Shown here piece after piece: positions 8,497 through 17,460 of a stretch of 64,000 nt of DNA. The notes beneath the pieces are model-generated. The model worked only from the letters and a program-made list of their open reading frames with translations, was not told the DNA's origin and made no database searches. How positions within the stretch are numbered: the first letter of the stretch is position 1; the number at the start of each line of letters is the position of its first letter. Source of the stretch: a virus. Position numbers and translations under genes: made by a program. The DNA is taken from positions 59,202-123,201 of the IMG/VR virus record IMGVR_UViG_3300032223_001943; one strand, 5' to 3'.

Positions 8497-8724
8497 ATGA
8501 AAACAAATTATTCTATTATTAAAAACGAAATTAAGGGTCAAAATACGACCTTTTCACGATATTTTATCACCAGGAACTACCGGTTTTTAGGTTTAATAAA
8601 ATTTACCCGATATATAAAAACAACCTACCGAATTGATAATTTTCAGTTCAAGGAATATGTTATGTTCCAATCCAAAGAACAAGCTGAAAAATTTATTCAA
8701 AAAATCAATCAAAATCCAAATTAA
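8497..8724 (+). CDS. small basic hypothetical protein (75 aa)
   Basis: Very basic first half (RYFITRNYRFLGLIKFTRYIK) suggests nucleic-acid or membrane interaction. No family recognised. Own TATATTTG promoter with almost no leader. Confidence 0.5.
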   Translation: MKTNYSIIKNEIKGQNTTFSRYFITRNYRFLGLIKFTRYIKTTYRIDNFQFKEYVMFQSKEQAEKFIQKINQNPN

Positions 8725-8757
8725 TTTAGTTATATTTACCTTATAAAACGATTAGTC

Positions 8758-9054
8758 ATGAACTTCAGAACACACAATGATGAATTCATTAATGTAAGTG
8801 GAACATCATATAAAGGAGAAATAAAAACAACTTATAAGAAGTTGGTTAATGTATTTGGTGAACCTGGTAAAAATAGTGGTGACGGTAAAACAGATGTTAA
8901 CTGGAAGATTGAATTCGATAATGGTGATGTAGCCAATATCTATAACTATAAAAATGGTTTGAAATATGGTAACCCAAATATTGAATCAATAACCGAGTGG
9001 AATATTGGTGGATATAAATCATCCGTTGTTAAATTAATTGAAGAATTGTTATGA
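8758..9054 (+). CDS. hypothetical protein (98 aa)
   Basis: Contains LVNVFGEPGKNSGDGKTDVNWKI followed by DNGDVANIYNYKNG, a pattern I associate with small phage proteins of unknown role. The 3' end overlaps the lipoprotein gene by 4 bases (ATGA). Confidence 0.55.
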   Translation: MNFRTHNDEFINVSGTSYKGEIKTTYKKLVNVFGEPGKNSGDGKTDVNWKIEFDNGDVANIYNYKNGLKYGNPNIESITEWNIGGYKSSVVKLIEELL

Positions 9055-9266
9055 AAAACTTGATTTTGATCTTACTGTTATTTTCATGTACCCCCCACTT
9101 GGCGGATAAAAGAAAATTATGTATCGTTACAGAAGTTACGGAAGTTAACGAACCGACAATAACTGAATTTAATACCAAATATACGGTAACCACGGATTGT
9201 GGCGTTAGAATAACAACCAAAAAAAAATTTAATGTTTGTGATACGTTAATTATGATCACTAGATGA
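9051..9266 (+). CDS. small lipoprotein (71 aa)
   Basis: MKNLILILLLFSC ends in a lipobox-like LLFSC with Cys at position 13, so it should be lipidated and membrane-anchored. The mature part is about 58 residues and beta-rich (TEVTEVNEPTITEF). Translationally coupled to the genes before and after it. Spanin-like or superinfection-exclusion roles are possible but unproven. Confidence 0.6.
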   Translation: MKNLILILLLFSCTPHLADKRKLCIVTEVTEVNEPTITEFNTKYTVTTDCGVRITTKKKFNVCDTLIMITR

Positions 9267-9346
9267 AAAAGTTAATATTAAAAATTGCATTATGGTTATC
9301 ATATAAGTTGTCCAAGAAAAAAAGAAAAAGTATCTGGGAATTATAA
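9263..9346 (+). CDS. 27-residue basic membrane-like peptide
   Basis: ATG at 9263 overlaps the lipoprotein stop (ATGA). Translates as MKKLILKIALWLSYKLSKKK and ends SIWEL. Hydrophobic helix with a Lys-rich tail. A tiny gene supported only by coupling and composition. Confidence 0.4.
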   Translation: MKKLILKIALWLSYKLSKKKRKSIWEL

Positions 9347-9358
9347 TAAATATATATT

Positions 9359-9760
9359 ATGTTAAAAGAAAAGATAAACGCCGATTTTATAACGGCAATG
9401 AAAAACAAGGAACAAGTTAAAAAGAATCTATTATCCGTGATCCGTGGCGAAATTCAGACAATGGAAAAAAATAATGGTATTGATACTCTATCGGATGATG
9501 ATATAACGAACATCTTAAATAAGATTGCCAAATCACTACGTGAATCTATTAAAACTTCCCCAACGGATGAATTAAATGAAGAATTAACAATTGTTGAATC
9601 TTATTTACCGAAACAAATGACTCAAGAAGAAATCACAATTATTGTTAGACAGTTAATTGAAGAAAAAGACTTAAATATCGCCGAAGTTATGCGTCATTTT
9701 GGAAACCTACCGGCGGATCGTAAAGAAGTGTCTTCAATTTATCATTCATTAAAAAAATAA
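9359..9760 (+). CDS. yqeY: GatB/YqeY-domain protein
   Basis: 133 aa, near the roughly 148 aa of YqeY. Characteristic features: MLKEKINADFITAMKNKEQVKK, LLSVIRGEIQ, SLRESIKT, ELTIVESYLPKQMT and VMRHFGNLPADRKEVSSIYH. Related to the tail domain of tRNA-dependent amidotransferase GatB. The free-standing protein is thought to bind tRNA-related partners, with no established reaction. It lies 1 kb before a helicase gene and far from the tRNA locus. Confidence 0.85.
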   Translation: MLKEKINADFITAMKNKEQVKKNLLSVIRGEIQTMEKNNGIDTLSDDDITNILNKIAKSLRESIKTSPTDELNEELTIVESYLPKQMTQEEITIIVRQLIEEKDLNIAEVMRHFGNLPADRKEVSSIYHSLKK

Positions 9761-9764
9761 AACA

Positions 9765-10118
9765 ATGAAAAAAACTAGTGAAGAAATTAAAAAGGAAGAA
9801 TTGGATCGAACAAAAGATTTTACCAAAAGACAAATGAATATATATGTTCGAACCATAAAACTAATTAGATTTTTTTTCTTGGAAAAAGTTTTGTGGTTTA
9901 TTTCAATAATCCCCTTCGTTATCATTCCTTCACTTGCGGTTTATTTTGGTTTTTTTGATTTTGATATTACAACAATTTTAATTATACTAACAACACATTT
10001 ATTATATTGGAAGTTTTACGGTAAAAAAGAAACGGATATATTAATTAATGAAACAACCCCAGAATTGGATCAATTAATCCTAATACTAGAAGAAATTAGA
10101 AATGAACGATTTTACTAA
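9765..10118 (+). CDS. membrane protein with two central helices (117 aa)
   Basis: Charged N-terminal 40 residues, then two hydrophobic segments (VLWFISIIPFVIIPSLAVYF and ITTILIILTTHLLYW), then an acidic tail. Starts 4 bases after the YqeY-like gene and overlaps the next gene by 17 bases. A holin-like role is possible, but nothing specific supports it. Confidence 0.55.
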   Translation: MKKTSEEIKKEELDRTKDFTKRQMNIYVRTIKLIRFFFLEKVLWFISIIPFVIIPSLAVYFGFFDFDITTILIILTTHLLYWKFYGKKETDILINETTPELDQLILILEEIRNERFY

Positions 10119-10527
10119 ATTAAACGAATTGGCCGAAAAATTGAAGGATTTCTATAAAACCCCTGAAGGTGAACTATATATCCTAAAAGTTCGAAAAAAG
10201 TTTGAAATCTACAATGATCGAAAAAAAAGATTATGGGTATATCTAGAATCATTATCCGATGAAACGTTTGAAGAATTAATTCAAAAATTCATAAAATGGG
10301 AAAATGATTTTGAAGAACAAGAAAATGAAAAACATAGGATAAAATCATCCAACTTATTTAATATCATTGTTGATACCATATTCTTATATTCACCCCCATG
10401 TGAAGATGACACCATGTTTTTTGGTGGAGGTTCAACATATAGAGGATATCAATTAAAAGTGTTTGTTGGTCAAGGTTCGTTTTACACCATCGAAAAAAAT
10501 GATGAACGAATATTTGTTTCGACTTAA
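10102..10527 (+). CDS. hypothetical protein (141 aa)
   Basis: Helical, strongly charged N-terminal half (KLNELAEKLKDFYKTPEGEL) and a C-terminal YRGYQLKVFVGQGSFYTIEK. No family recognised. Same-strand operon with the membrane protein before it and the helicase after it. Confidence 0.55.
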   Translation: MNDFTKLNELAEKLKDFYKTPEGELYILKVRKKFEIYNDRKKRLWVYLESLSDETFEELIQKFIKWENDFEEQENEKHRIKSSNLFNIIVDTIFLYSPPCEDDTMFFGGGSTYRGYQLKVFVGQGSFYTIEKNDERIFVST

Positions 10528-10540
10528 AAAAAATATTAAT

Positions 10541-12148
10541 ATGGCAAAACAAGAAGAAAAAACCCAACGATTATTAAAGGAAACATCCGAAATTATTGAT
10601 CCGATCACCCAGGAAATTTATTCCATGTGGTTCAACAATAATTCAACCGAATATATCATAAATGTTGGTCCAACAAATTCGGGAAAAACACATAAGGCGG
10701 TGGATGAATTAATGAAATCTGGGGATGGGGTTTATTTATCCCCATTAAGACTACTTGCGTTTGAAAATTATGAAAAAATAAATGAACTGGGATACCCTTG
10801 TGATCTATTTACGGGGGAAGATAAGGTTATTAATGGTTCATCAATATCTTCCAGAACAACGGAAATGATGGATTATAAGAATGAATATGATGTTGTGATC
10901 CTGGATGAATGTTTTTTAATTGGGGATGTTAATCGTGGGAAGTCCTGGTTAAAAGTTATCCTTGAAGCAAAATGTAAAAAGATGTTTTTAATAACTTCCA
11001 ATGAAGGGTTATATATCTTGGAAGAAATACTAACAAAATTAAATAGAAAATACGCAATCAATCAATTTACAAGATTAACCCCATTAACATTTTCAGATAA
11101 AAAATATAATATAAAGAAGATCAAACCAAAAACTGTCTTTATTACCTTCTCAAGGGTGGAAGTCCTTCTTAAAAAGGCGATGTTGGAAGAAAATGGTCAT
11201 AATGTATCGGTATTATATGGTAACCTACCCCCAGAAGTCAAAAAACAACAAATAAAGAAATTTATAACCGGTGAAACCGATGTTTGCGTATCCACGGATG
11301 TTATTGGAATGGGAGTTAACCTCCCTTGTGATAATGTTTGTTTCTTGACCAATCAAAAGTTTGATGGTGTTGAAGTTCGAGAATTAACACCAACGGAAAT
11401 TAAACAAATTGGTGGTAGGGCCGGAAGATATGGTTTTAGTGAAGAAGGGACAATCCATTGTCATGGGTTTTCAAGTGCCAGTTTCATAAAGAAATTTAAC
11501 GAACCCGCCGAAGATATTAAACGAGCGTACCTTCCAATAAACATCGATATCGTATCAAAACTACCCCAAAAAACATTATATGGGAAATTGTCGTTTTATG
11601 ATAAATTGGATTTAACTCCAGATACCCTTAAACATATCATATCCCCAGAACAAACGGATAATTATCTGGAATTGTTGGGAAAAAATCAAACGTTAGAGAA
11701 ACTGGATATTTATATCGCCTGGAGGTTATTAAATTTACCGGTAACGGAATCAAACCTTCAATATTGGACCGTTATCACCGAACGTGTTTATCATGAACAA
11801 CCGGTAATATATAGAACAAATAAGATAACCAAACCAAAAGATACCTACCAACTAAAATCGGTGGAAGATGAACTTAAACGTGTTGATCTATTTCTTAACT
11901 TCACAAATGTGTTTGATTTCCAAAACCTGGTGAATCAAGATAACATTGAACTGGTTAAAGAATATAAAAACCAATTAATTAACGTAATTACCGACTTTTT
12001 ATTGGATAAAAAATTGTCAAACAAAAAATTATGTGTAACTTGTGGTAAAAATGTTGGTCTATCTTGGGAACATAAGGAATGTAAATCTTGTTTTAAGGGG
12101 GGTAGGTTCAATAATTTTGACTTTAACGATGAAGATTATTATCTTTAA
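10541..12148 (+). CDS. SUV3-like superfamily 2 RNA helicase
   Basis: 535 aa from MAKQEEKTQRL; an in-frame upstream start at 10463 would overlap the previous gene. Motifs in order: GPTNSGKTHKA (Walker A), LSPLRLLAFENY (Ia), TTEMM, VVILDECFLIGD (DEAD-like box), TFSRVEVL and VLYGNLPPEVKKQQ, VSTDVIGMGVNLP (V), QIGGRAGRYG (VI). The C-terminus has a zinc-knuckle-like CVTCGKNVGLSWEHKECKSC. This is the SUPV3L1/Suv3 arrangement known from mitochondria and some bacteria and phages. It probably unwinds RNA during decay. Confidence 0.85.
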   Translation: MAKQEEKTQRLLKETSEIIDPITQEIYSMWFNNNSTEYIINVGPTNSGKTHKAVDELMKSGDGVYLSPLRLLAFENYEKINELGYPCDLFTGEDKVINGSSISSRTTEMMDYKNEYDVVILDECFLIGDVNRGKSWLKVILEAKCKKMFLITSNEGLYILEEILTKLNRKYAINQFTRLTPLTFSDKKYNIKKIKPKTVFITFSRVEVLLKKAMLEENGHNVSVLYGNLPPEVKKQQIKKFITGETDVCVSTDVIGMGVNLPCDNVCFLTNQKFDGVEVRELTPTEIKQIGGRAGRYGFSEEGTIHCHGFSSASFIKKFNEPAEDIKRAYLPINIDIVSKLPQKTLYGKLSFYDKLDLTPDTLKHIISPEQTDNYLELLGKNQTLEKLDIYIAWRLLNLPVTESNLQYWTVITERVYHEQPVIYRTNKITKPKDTYQLKSVEDELKRVDLFLNFTNVFDFQNLVNQDNIELVKEYKNQLINVITDFLLDKKLSNKKLCVTCGKNVGLSWEHKECKSCFKGGRFNNFDFNDEDYYL

Positions 12149-12177
12149 TTAAAAAAACGTTTAGAAATAAATTAACC

Positions 12178-12888
12178 ATGGATAATGATATTATAAAACG
12201 AGCGTTTGAACGTATCGACAAATTAAGAGCGGAAGGTAAACTACCCCAAATTGATCCAAATGATTGGGAAAATGAACCAACTGCTTTAGCCTACACACCA
12301 GATGATAAATTTTATTTTGGTTCTAATATGTACACCGAGGGGGAAGTAGATAATATCGTTTATACTTTAATTGATAAATTCTTAAAATATAACGGTTCAT
12401 ATTCCGATAACGAGGAATTAAAAAAATTATATCAACAAATTAAAAATAAAATGAATATAGCCGAAACGTTTGAAGGTCCCGCACATAATTTGGTTTGGAC
12501 GAATCACTTCAATGAAATTATTGATGATGTTTATAAGAAGTATATCAAGGACTCTGAGGGGTTCTCTACATTAGAACAAGTAGAGTACGGAGAATGTACT
12601 TATAGTGCTTCGGGAATGTCTTTTAGACCATTTTCAATTGAAGGATTCATCATCAAAATCAAAACGGATGATGGGTTTTCTAAGAAGTGGGGGGTTAAAA
12701 TAACTGAACGTGAATTAACATTGGAGGAACGATATAATAAATGGTTCAATAATAACTACGAAACTGGTATGGAACGATATTTTGACCCAAATAATCTACC
12801 AGATTTTGATAATGATTATTATGAACCAACTCCAACTAAAGAAATGACTTTAGAATATAAAGAAGAAATATTTAGTTATTATGAATAA
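12178..12888 (+). CDS. hypothetical acidic protein (236 aa)
   Basis: No family recognised. Acidic throughout, with PQIDPNDWENEPTALAYTPD near the start and a predicted beta stretch GFIIKIKTDDGFSKKWGVK around residues 158-176. The 3' end overlaps thymidylate synthase by 8 bases, so expression is probably coupled. Confidence 0.55.
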   Translation: MDNDIIKRAFERIDKLRAEGKLPQIDPNDWENEPTALAYTPDDKFYFGSNMYTEGEVDNIVYTLIDKFLKYNGSYSDNEELKKLYQQIKNKMNIAETFEGPAHNLVWTNHFNEIIDDVYKKYIKDSEGFSTLEQVEYGECTYSASGMSFRPFSIEGFIIKIKTDDGFSKKWGVKITERELTLEERYNKWFNNNYETGMERYFDPNNLPDFDNDYYEPTPTKEMTLEYKEEIFSYYE

Positions 12889-13711
12889 GGCGGATAAATA
12901 CTACCTGGACAACATAAATAAAATTATGAATGAAGGATCATGGGATGAAAACCCCAGACCAAAATATCATGATGGGACACCCGCTTATTCAAAATTTATT
13001 ACACAAGTATTCGAAGAATATGATATCACAAAAGGAGAATTTCCAATTATTACCTTGAGAAATACCGCAATAAAAACCGGAATTAAGGAAATATTATGGA
13101 TTTATCAAAAACAAACATCTTCACTTAAGGTTGCCCGTGAAATGGGGATTAATTGGTGGGATGATTGGAACATTGGGGATGATACAATAGGTGTTAGGTA
13201 TGGTGAAACAGTTAGGAAGTACGATTTAATGAATAAGTTATTAAATGGTCTTAAAAATGATCCATTCGGTAGAAGACACATCATTAATTTATACCAATAT
13301 TCGGATTTGGAAGAAAGTCAAGGTTTACATCCTTGTGCTTATGAAACATTATGGTCGGTTAGAAAGATAAATGATGAATTATACCTAGATTTAACCCTAA
13401 CGCAAAGATCGTCAGATTATTTAACCGCGAACACGATAAACAAGGGACAATACCTGGCATTACAAATGATGGTCGCTGGTCATTGTGGTTATAAAGTGGG
13501 TAAATTTTGTCATTTGGTTCAAAACATTCATATCTACGACAGACACTTCAACGCGGTTGAAGAAATATTGGAAAAAACACCATTAAATGACAAACCATAT
13601 TTTGAATTAGTTGAAAATAAAGATTTTTATGATTACACTATTGATGACTTCAAGATATATAACATTGAAAATATAAAAAAAATAAATTCAAAATTAGAAT
13701 TGGCGATATGA
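12881..13711 (+). CDS. thyA: thymidylate synthase (ThyA type)
   Basis: Converts dUMP to dTMP with methylene-tetrahydrofolate. 276 aa, normal for the family. Seen: RNTAIKTGIKEILWIY, the catalytic Cys in GLHPCAYETLWSV, QRSSDYLTANTINKGQYLAL and the C-terminal-half LVQNIHIYDRHF. Folate recycling could be served by the DHFR gene at 7889. Overlaps both neighbours by a few bases. Codon use matches its surroundings. Confidence 0.95.
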   Translation: MNKADKYYLDNINKIMNEGSWDENPRPKYHDGTPAYSKFITQVFEEYDITKGEFPIITLRNTAIKTGIKEILWIYQKQTSSLKVAREMGINWWDDWNIGDDTIGVRYGETVRKYDLMNKLLNGLKNDPFGRRHIINLYQYSDLEESQGLHPCAYETLWSVRKINDELYLDLTLTQRSSDYLTANTINKGQYLALQMMVAGHCGYKVGKFCHLVQNIHIYDRHFNAVEEILEKTPLNDKPYFELVENKDFYDYTIDDFKIYNIENIKKINSKLELAI

Positions 13712-14268
13712 AAACGACTCAAGATAAAATTATAACAAAAGAAGAAATTCAAGAAATTGAAAGATTAACTGGGGGGATGATTGGTGTTCACACCTTCGGT
13801 CCGAATAATGAATCTACTTTAACAAATTCATTTTTATCAAAAAAAGGTGATTATGTTGGTGGTATCGATGAAGCAAGATGGTACGTTAAAAACAATTTAA
13901 TGGTTGATGAACAACATCCCCACGGTGTTGCAGCGTTAATCACTGAAGATACTTATGGTACAGATAATCCAATTATAGAAGGAATGTACGGTTACACCCA
14001 CCGTGGTGGTCAATTATTTAAGATTGGTGATCGTTTATTTGATAGGGGTTATAAACCAACAAAAGAAGATTATCCGGAAGATGAATGGAATGAATATCAA
14101 GAAAAATTTAACAATTTATACGAAGAATCTGACGATATAAGTCGAGATTGGATGGATCGCGACGGAATATCTTATGTAATACCTTTTAAGTTGAGGGGAA
14201 AAAAGATTATTGAAAATATGGAAGATGCTTTTGAAGCTGCTAAAAATATATCGAATTATTTATCATGA
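13708..14268 (+). CDS. hypothetical protein (186 aa)
   Basis: No family recognised. Central HPHGVAALITEDTYG and GMYGYTHRGGQLFKIGDRLF give a globular, beta-rich core, with an acidic stretch afterwards. ATGA overlap with thymidylate synthase upstream and with the next gene downstream. Confidence 0.55.
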   Translation: MKTTQDKIITKEEIQEIERLTGGMIGVHTFGPNNESTLTNSFLSKKGDYVGGIDEARWYVKNNLMVDEQHPHGVAALITEDTYGTDNPIIEGMYGYTHRGGQLFKIGDRLFDRGYKPTKEDYPEDEWNEYQEKFNNLYEESDDISRDWMDRDGISYVIPFKLRGKKIIENMEDAFEAAKNISNYLS

Positions 14269-14450
14269 AAAAACTTAACATAAGATTTCCAAATGAATGT
14301 TTTTTCGAAGAAATATCCTTAAATTTGGATGAATTCCAACCAGTAAACGAGTTTGAAGAAGAAGTTTTTGGTTGGTACAATGAAACCTACATATCAATTA
14401 AAAAAGATGACAGTTATAGAACAAATATTAGAGAAATTCAACCAGCATAA
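14265..14450 (+). CDS. small acidic hypothetical protein (61 aa)
   Basis: Begins MKKLNIRFPNECFFEEISL. Overlaps the previous stop by 4 bases. The following gene probably begins inside its last 45 bases in another frame. Confidence 0.5.
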   Translation: MKKLNIRFPNECFFEEISLNLDEFQPVNEFEEEVFGWYNETYISIKKDDSYRTNIREIQPA

Positions 14451-14790
14451 AGGTGAATTTGTTATACTTAATGGAAAACTATTTAGATTAGTTGCAGTAG
14501 GTGACGATAGTGATGATTATTATTGGGTGGTTTACGATGGTAGAAAAGTATTCTGGCATTCTTGTGTCGGATCGTTCGTTGTCTTAAAAAATAAAATTGA
14601 CGACAAGGACTACAATGAATTCATACGACTAGCCAAAATTAATCATTTTGACCAAGAAGATTTTTTAATACCTTCAACGGAAGAAGACAAGGAATATACT
14701 AGAAAACATTCCATTGACCATAAGCAAAAAATGGAAGAAGTTAACGGAAATGATAAGTACTTAACCGATTTTTGTTGGACTATCAACTAA
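14407..14790 (+). CDS. hypothetical protein (127 aa), start uncertain
   Basis: Start chosen at MTVIEQILEKFNQHKGEF because it reads as a natural N-terminus. ATGs at 14353 and 14380 are also in frame. Body: FRLVAVGDDSDDYYWVVYDGRK. No family recognised. The 3' end overlaps the convergent membrane-protein gene by 30 bases. Confidence 0.5.
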   Translation: MTVIEQILEKFNQHKGEFVILNGKLFRLVAVGDDSDDYYWVVYDGRKVFWHSCVGSFVVLKNKIDDKDYNEFIRLAKINHFDQEDFLIPSTEEDKEYTRKHSIDHKQKMEEVNGNDKYLTDFCWTIN

Positions 14791-15168
14791 TAACTTATCA
14801 AAACATAAGGTAAAAGTTAATCCGTATAAAATTCTAGCGATAACAACAAATAATAATACCATCAATGGTTTATGACCAATTGCGATTAGTGGTAAACCAA
14901 TGAACAGTGATGTATTTCTGAAAAACTTAAATAAGTGCCAAGCGTCAGTTGTGAATACAAATAGGGTTGAAGATCCGATAAACTTCTCGGTTTTAAGATC
15001 TTCCTTCCATTTGTTTTTCCATGATTCAATTGGATTCCAAAACAATTGATTATATTTTGGATTCTTAAATATCGATTTGTCATAATGGAATTGAAGTTTA
15101 TCCATAATTGACTCGGATACCGCAGCGAAGGTTATTAATAAAAAACCAAGGATTGTTAATATAATCAT
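14761..15168 (-). CDS. membrane protein with three hydrophobic segments (135 aa)
   Basis: Hydrophobic helices near residues 2-18, 83-97 and 100-118 flank a charged loop (YNQLFWNPIESWKNKWKEDL). No family recognised. Coupled (ATGA) to the membrane protein gene at 15165. Confidence 0.6.
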   Translation of the reverse strand: MIILTILGFLLITFAAVSESIMDKLQFHYDKSIFKNPKYNQLFWNPIESWKNKWKEDLKTEKFIGSSTLFVFTTDAWHLFKFFRNTSLFIGLPLIAIGHKPLMVLLFVVIARILYGLTFTLCFDKLLVDSPTKIG

Positions 15169-15422
15169 CTTCCAAATATTTTTTTAACATTGACAACAAA
15201 AGGCATATCTTCACCCCCATGTTCCAGTTTATACGCTTCATTTTTCTCAATGATGGTATGTACAATATTTCCAATAAACGCACCATTAGCAGCAACACCT
15301 GAACCAATAATCCCATACATTTCAACACCATCATTATACCACCCCCAAACTTGGGTCCAGAATACAATAAAGAAGAATGATGTTATGATCCAATATACCA
15401 GGTTAACCATTTTGTTATTCAT
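15165..15422 (-). CDS. small membrane protein (85 aa), holin-like shape
   Basis: One clear membrane helix (LVYWIITSFFFIVFWTQVWG) and a Gly/Ala-rich second segment (IIGSGVAANGAFIGNIVHTI), then a charged tail. Size and topology resemble small holins, but no sequence signature is present. Pairs with the membrane protein at 14761. Confidence 0.5.
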   Translation of the reverse strand: MNNKMVNLVYWIITSFFFIVFWTQVWGWYNDGVEMYGIIGSGVAANGAFIGNIVHTIIEKNEAYKLEHGGEDMPFVVNVKKIFGR

Positions 15423-15451
15423 AATTTCTTTTATATATAAATATCTGGAAA

Positions 15452-15482
15452 TAAAAAAACCCCACCTTTTGAGTGGAGTTTA
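15452..15482 (-). terminator. intrinsic terminator
   Basis: AACCCCAC and GTGGAGTT arms (one mismatch) followed on the minus strand by seven T, just after the stop of the gene at 15490. Confidence 0.65.
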
Positions 15483-15489
15483 ATATGTT

Positions 15490-15963
15490 TTATTCTTCGT
15501 CCCAAGATTCATCCAACCAGGATAGATCGGCGTCATCCAAATAATCATCAAACATGTTATTGATGTATTTACCAGTGGTGATCGAATCATCACGATCAAC
15601 GGTGTTCATATTTGGTTTAACCCCTTTTGGTATTTTCTTGAATTCTTTTTCTAAGAAGTCTTTATCACCTCTAAAATCCTTCATTTCTGGTGAATCAAAA
15701 CCTTCCTCAACTTCGATTTCGTAAATCACCTCATCCTCTTCTTCAAAACCTTCTTCATTATCTGAAGCTAGAATATCGTCCAATACTTTTTCAAGTTCCT
15801 CATCGTTCATTTTTGAAAAATTCATCTTCCCAAATTTTGGGTGACCATCTTCCATTCCACCAAGTTCGTTAATATCTTGTTGTTCAGATATAACTTTTCC
15901 TGGTTCATATCCAAACATAAAACGCATTCTTTGGATATCTTCCGTAATTAATTTCTTATCCAT
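15490..15963 (-). CDS. acidic protein with targeting-like N-terminus (157 aa)
   Basis: N-terminus MDKKLITEDIQRMRFMFGYE continues to VISEQQ, a variant of the shared segment (ITEDI.RMR.M) also seen as ENIYRIKQMM at 28251. The rest is strongly acidic (LEKVLDDILASDNEEGFEEE) with no fold signature. Own late promoter and terminator. It could be a packaged internal or scaffold-like protein, by inference. Confidence 0.6.
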   Translation of the reverse strand: MDKKLITEDIQRMRFMFGYEPGKVISEQQDINELGGMEDGHPKFGKMNFSKMNDEELEKVLDDILASDNEEGFEEEDEVIYEIEVEEGFDSPEMKDFRGDKDFLEKEFKKIPKGVKPNMNTVDRDDSITTGKYINNMFDDYLDDADLSWLDESWDEE

Positions 15964-15971
15964 ATCAATTT

Positions 15972-15987
15972 TTATTTATAAATATAT
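15972..15987 (-). promoter_or_regulatory. late-type promoter motif
   Basis: On the minus strand, ATATTTATAAATAA ends 8 to 9 bases before the ATG of the gene starting at 15963. Confidence 0.5.
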
Positions 15988-16379
15988 CAAACTTTGGTTA
16001 ATGTTGCTGAATAATCACCGGACATACCCCCAACTTCACCAGTTCCGGCGAAATAAATTGTATTATCATTCTTTTTCGCTGAACTAATAATCTTATTTAT
16101 CTGGTTATTATCCAACTTAAACATCTTTTTTGTGTTATCTATAACCCAAACTTCATTCCCCTTCTTCCAGATATTCTTAACCGCGATCGGCCCGTCATAT
16201 AATGTCAAACCCAACTTTTTAACTTTAACCTTAACCGAATACGTTGTTTTATTTCCGTTGTATTCCAAGGATAATTTACCCCCACTTGTTGGATTTTCGG
16301 GTGAAATCTTAACGTCATTAATAACCAATGATTCATTGAGAAATAATTTATATTGATCCTCAGTTATTATTAACTTCAT
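15987..16379 (-). CDS. hypothetical protein with targeting-like N-terminus (130 aa)
   Basis: Starts MKLIITEDQYKLFLNES, then a compact beta-rich domain (SGGKLSLEYNGNKTTYSVKV) ending with FAGTGEVGGMSGDYSATLTK. No family. The N-terminal segment is the clearest example of the MK.IITE.Q class. The ATG overlaps the stop of the upstream gene at 16376, so both probably use the promoter before 16582. Confidence 0.6.
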   Translation of the reverse strand: MKLIITEDQYKLFLNESLVINDVKISPENPTSGGKLSLEYNGNKTTYSVKVKVKKLGLTLYDGPIAVKNIWKKGNEVWVIDNTKKMFKLDNNQINKIISSAKKNDNTIYFAGTGEVGGMSGDYSATLTKV

Positions 16380-16582
16380 TTCTTTTTATATTTAACCAGG
16401 TTATCTTTATTGGATTTTTTATCGAATTCATCCTTTTCAATGAACTTCCATAACTTATCACCAACTTTTTTCTTATAATAAACATCGGATCCACCAATAT
16501 CCCTAACTTGATATTGATATTTATTGGTTTTCACCTTTTCAACCAAAAACATTAATTGATTTTCGTTTATTATAACCTTCAT
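16376..16582 (-). CDS. small protein with targeting-like N-terminus (68 aa)
   Basis: Starts MKVIINENQLMFLVEKVKTN, then a short basic domain (DVYYKKKVGDKLWKFIEKDE). Preceded at 16583-16597 by a late-type motif (minus strand AATATTTATATATTA touching the ATG). ATGA overlap with the next gene. Confidence 0.6.
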   Translation of the reverse strand: MKVIINENQLMFLVEKVKTNKYQYQVRDIGGSDVYYKKKVGDKLWKFIEKDEFDKKSNKDNLVKYKKK

Positions 16583-16595
16583 TAATATATAAATA

Positions 16596-17387
16596 TTAAA
16601 AATTATAATATTTTGTTAAATCCATTCCATAATTCACGATATTTTGAAACCTTAACTCGGATTCGTTATTATTATGAATTTCGGAATACATTCTTCCCTC
16701 CATACATAAAGGTGGATAAACAACGGATTGTGAAAATAAGGTGGGAAATACGGCATCTGGTGTTAAATAAATGACCTTATTTTGATAATAACCATATTTG
16801 TTATAATATTCATTAGCCGAAGTTAATACATCGTCACCATTATCCTTATATAATGTATCAATGATCATATCACACGTTTTTCTTGGGAAAATCTGACACT
16901 GTGTCCCCCAGATTGTAAAACCACAATTGGCGAAATCATAATATAACCCATTTTCATTCCTAACCAATTGGAATTTTTCATCGTCCAGATAGGGTGTTTT
17001 GAAGGTGTTAGATGTTATCGTTGGAAGATATCCGATGGATAGATAATCAATACCATTCATCTTAACATTTTCATATTGTTTGATATAAAACTCCAGTTTT
17101 TCAACAAAACCTTCTTTTAATAAACAAACATCGTCCTCAATAACACAAACATAATCATGTTTATGATTATCCATAAAGTCTTTTAATACACCGACGTGGG
17201 ATCTAAAACAACATTGAAGTCTATCACTCGCGTATTTTTCGGTTTTTGATAACCAATCTTGTGAATTATCTGGGGTAAAAGCGTCAAAATAGACTATTTC
17301 ATAAGGTATATCCAATGAAGTGAATTGTTCCTTCATAAAGTCTTTTCTAACTTCATTACAACAGATTACGTAAAAAATTATATTCAT
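16596..17387 (-). CDS. glycosyltransferase family 25 (LPS-type)
   Basis: 263 aa from MNIIFYVICCNEVRKDFMKE; an in-frame start 16 codons upstream adds residues outside the family. Seen: a YVICCNEVR opening strand, CCFRSHVGVLKDFMDNHKH, and VCVIEDDVCLL, the acidic metal-binding motif of GT25. These enzymes transfer sugars onto lipooligosaccharide or proteins. In a phage it could alter host surface glycans and block superinfection (inference). A terminator is not evident. Operator-like repeats lie 73 to 120 bases before its start. Confidence 0.75.
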   Translation of the reverse strand: MNIIFYVICCNEVRKDFMKEQFTSLDIPYEIVYFDAFTPDNSQDWLSKTEKYASDRLQCCFRSHVGVLKDFMDNHKHDYVCVIEDDVCLLKEGFVEKLEFYIKQYENVKMNGIDYLSIGYLPTITSNTFKTPYLDDEKFQLVRNENGLYYDFANCGFTIWGTQCQIFPRKTCDMIIDTLYKDNGDDVLTSANEYYNKYGYYQNKVIYLTPDAVFPTLFSQSVVYPPLCMEGRMYSEIHNNNESELRFQNIVNYGMDLTKYYNF

Positions 17388-17460
17388 GATTAAATTATAG
17401 TAATATATATTGATAATTGGAAATTTTACCTTCAACCAAATTTATCATAGTGTCATTTTA

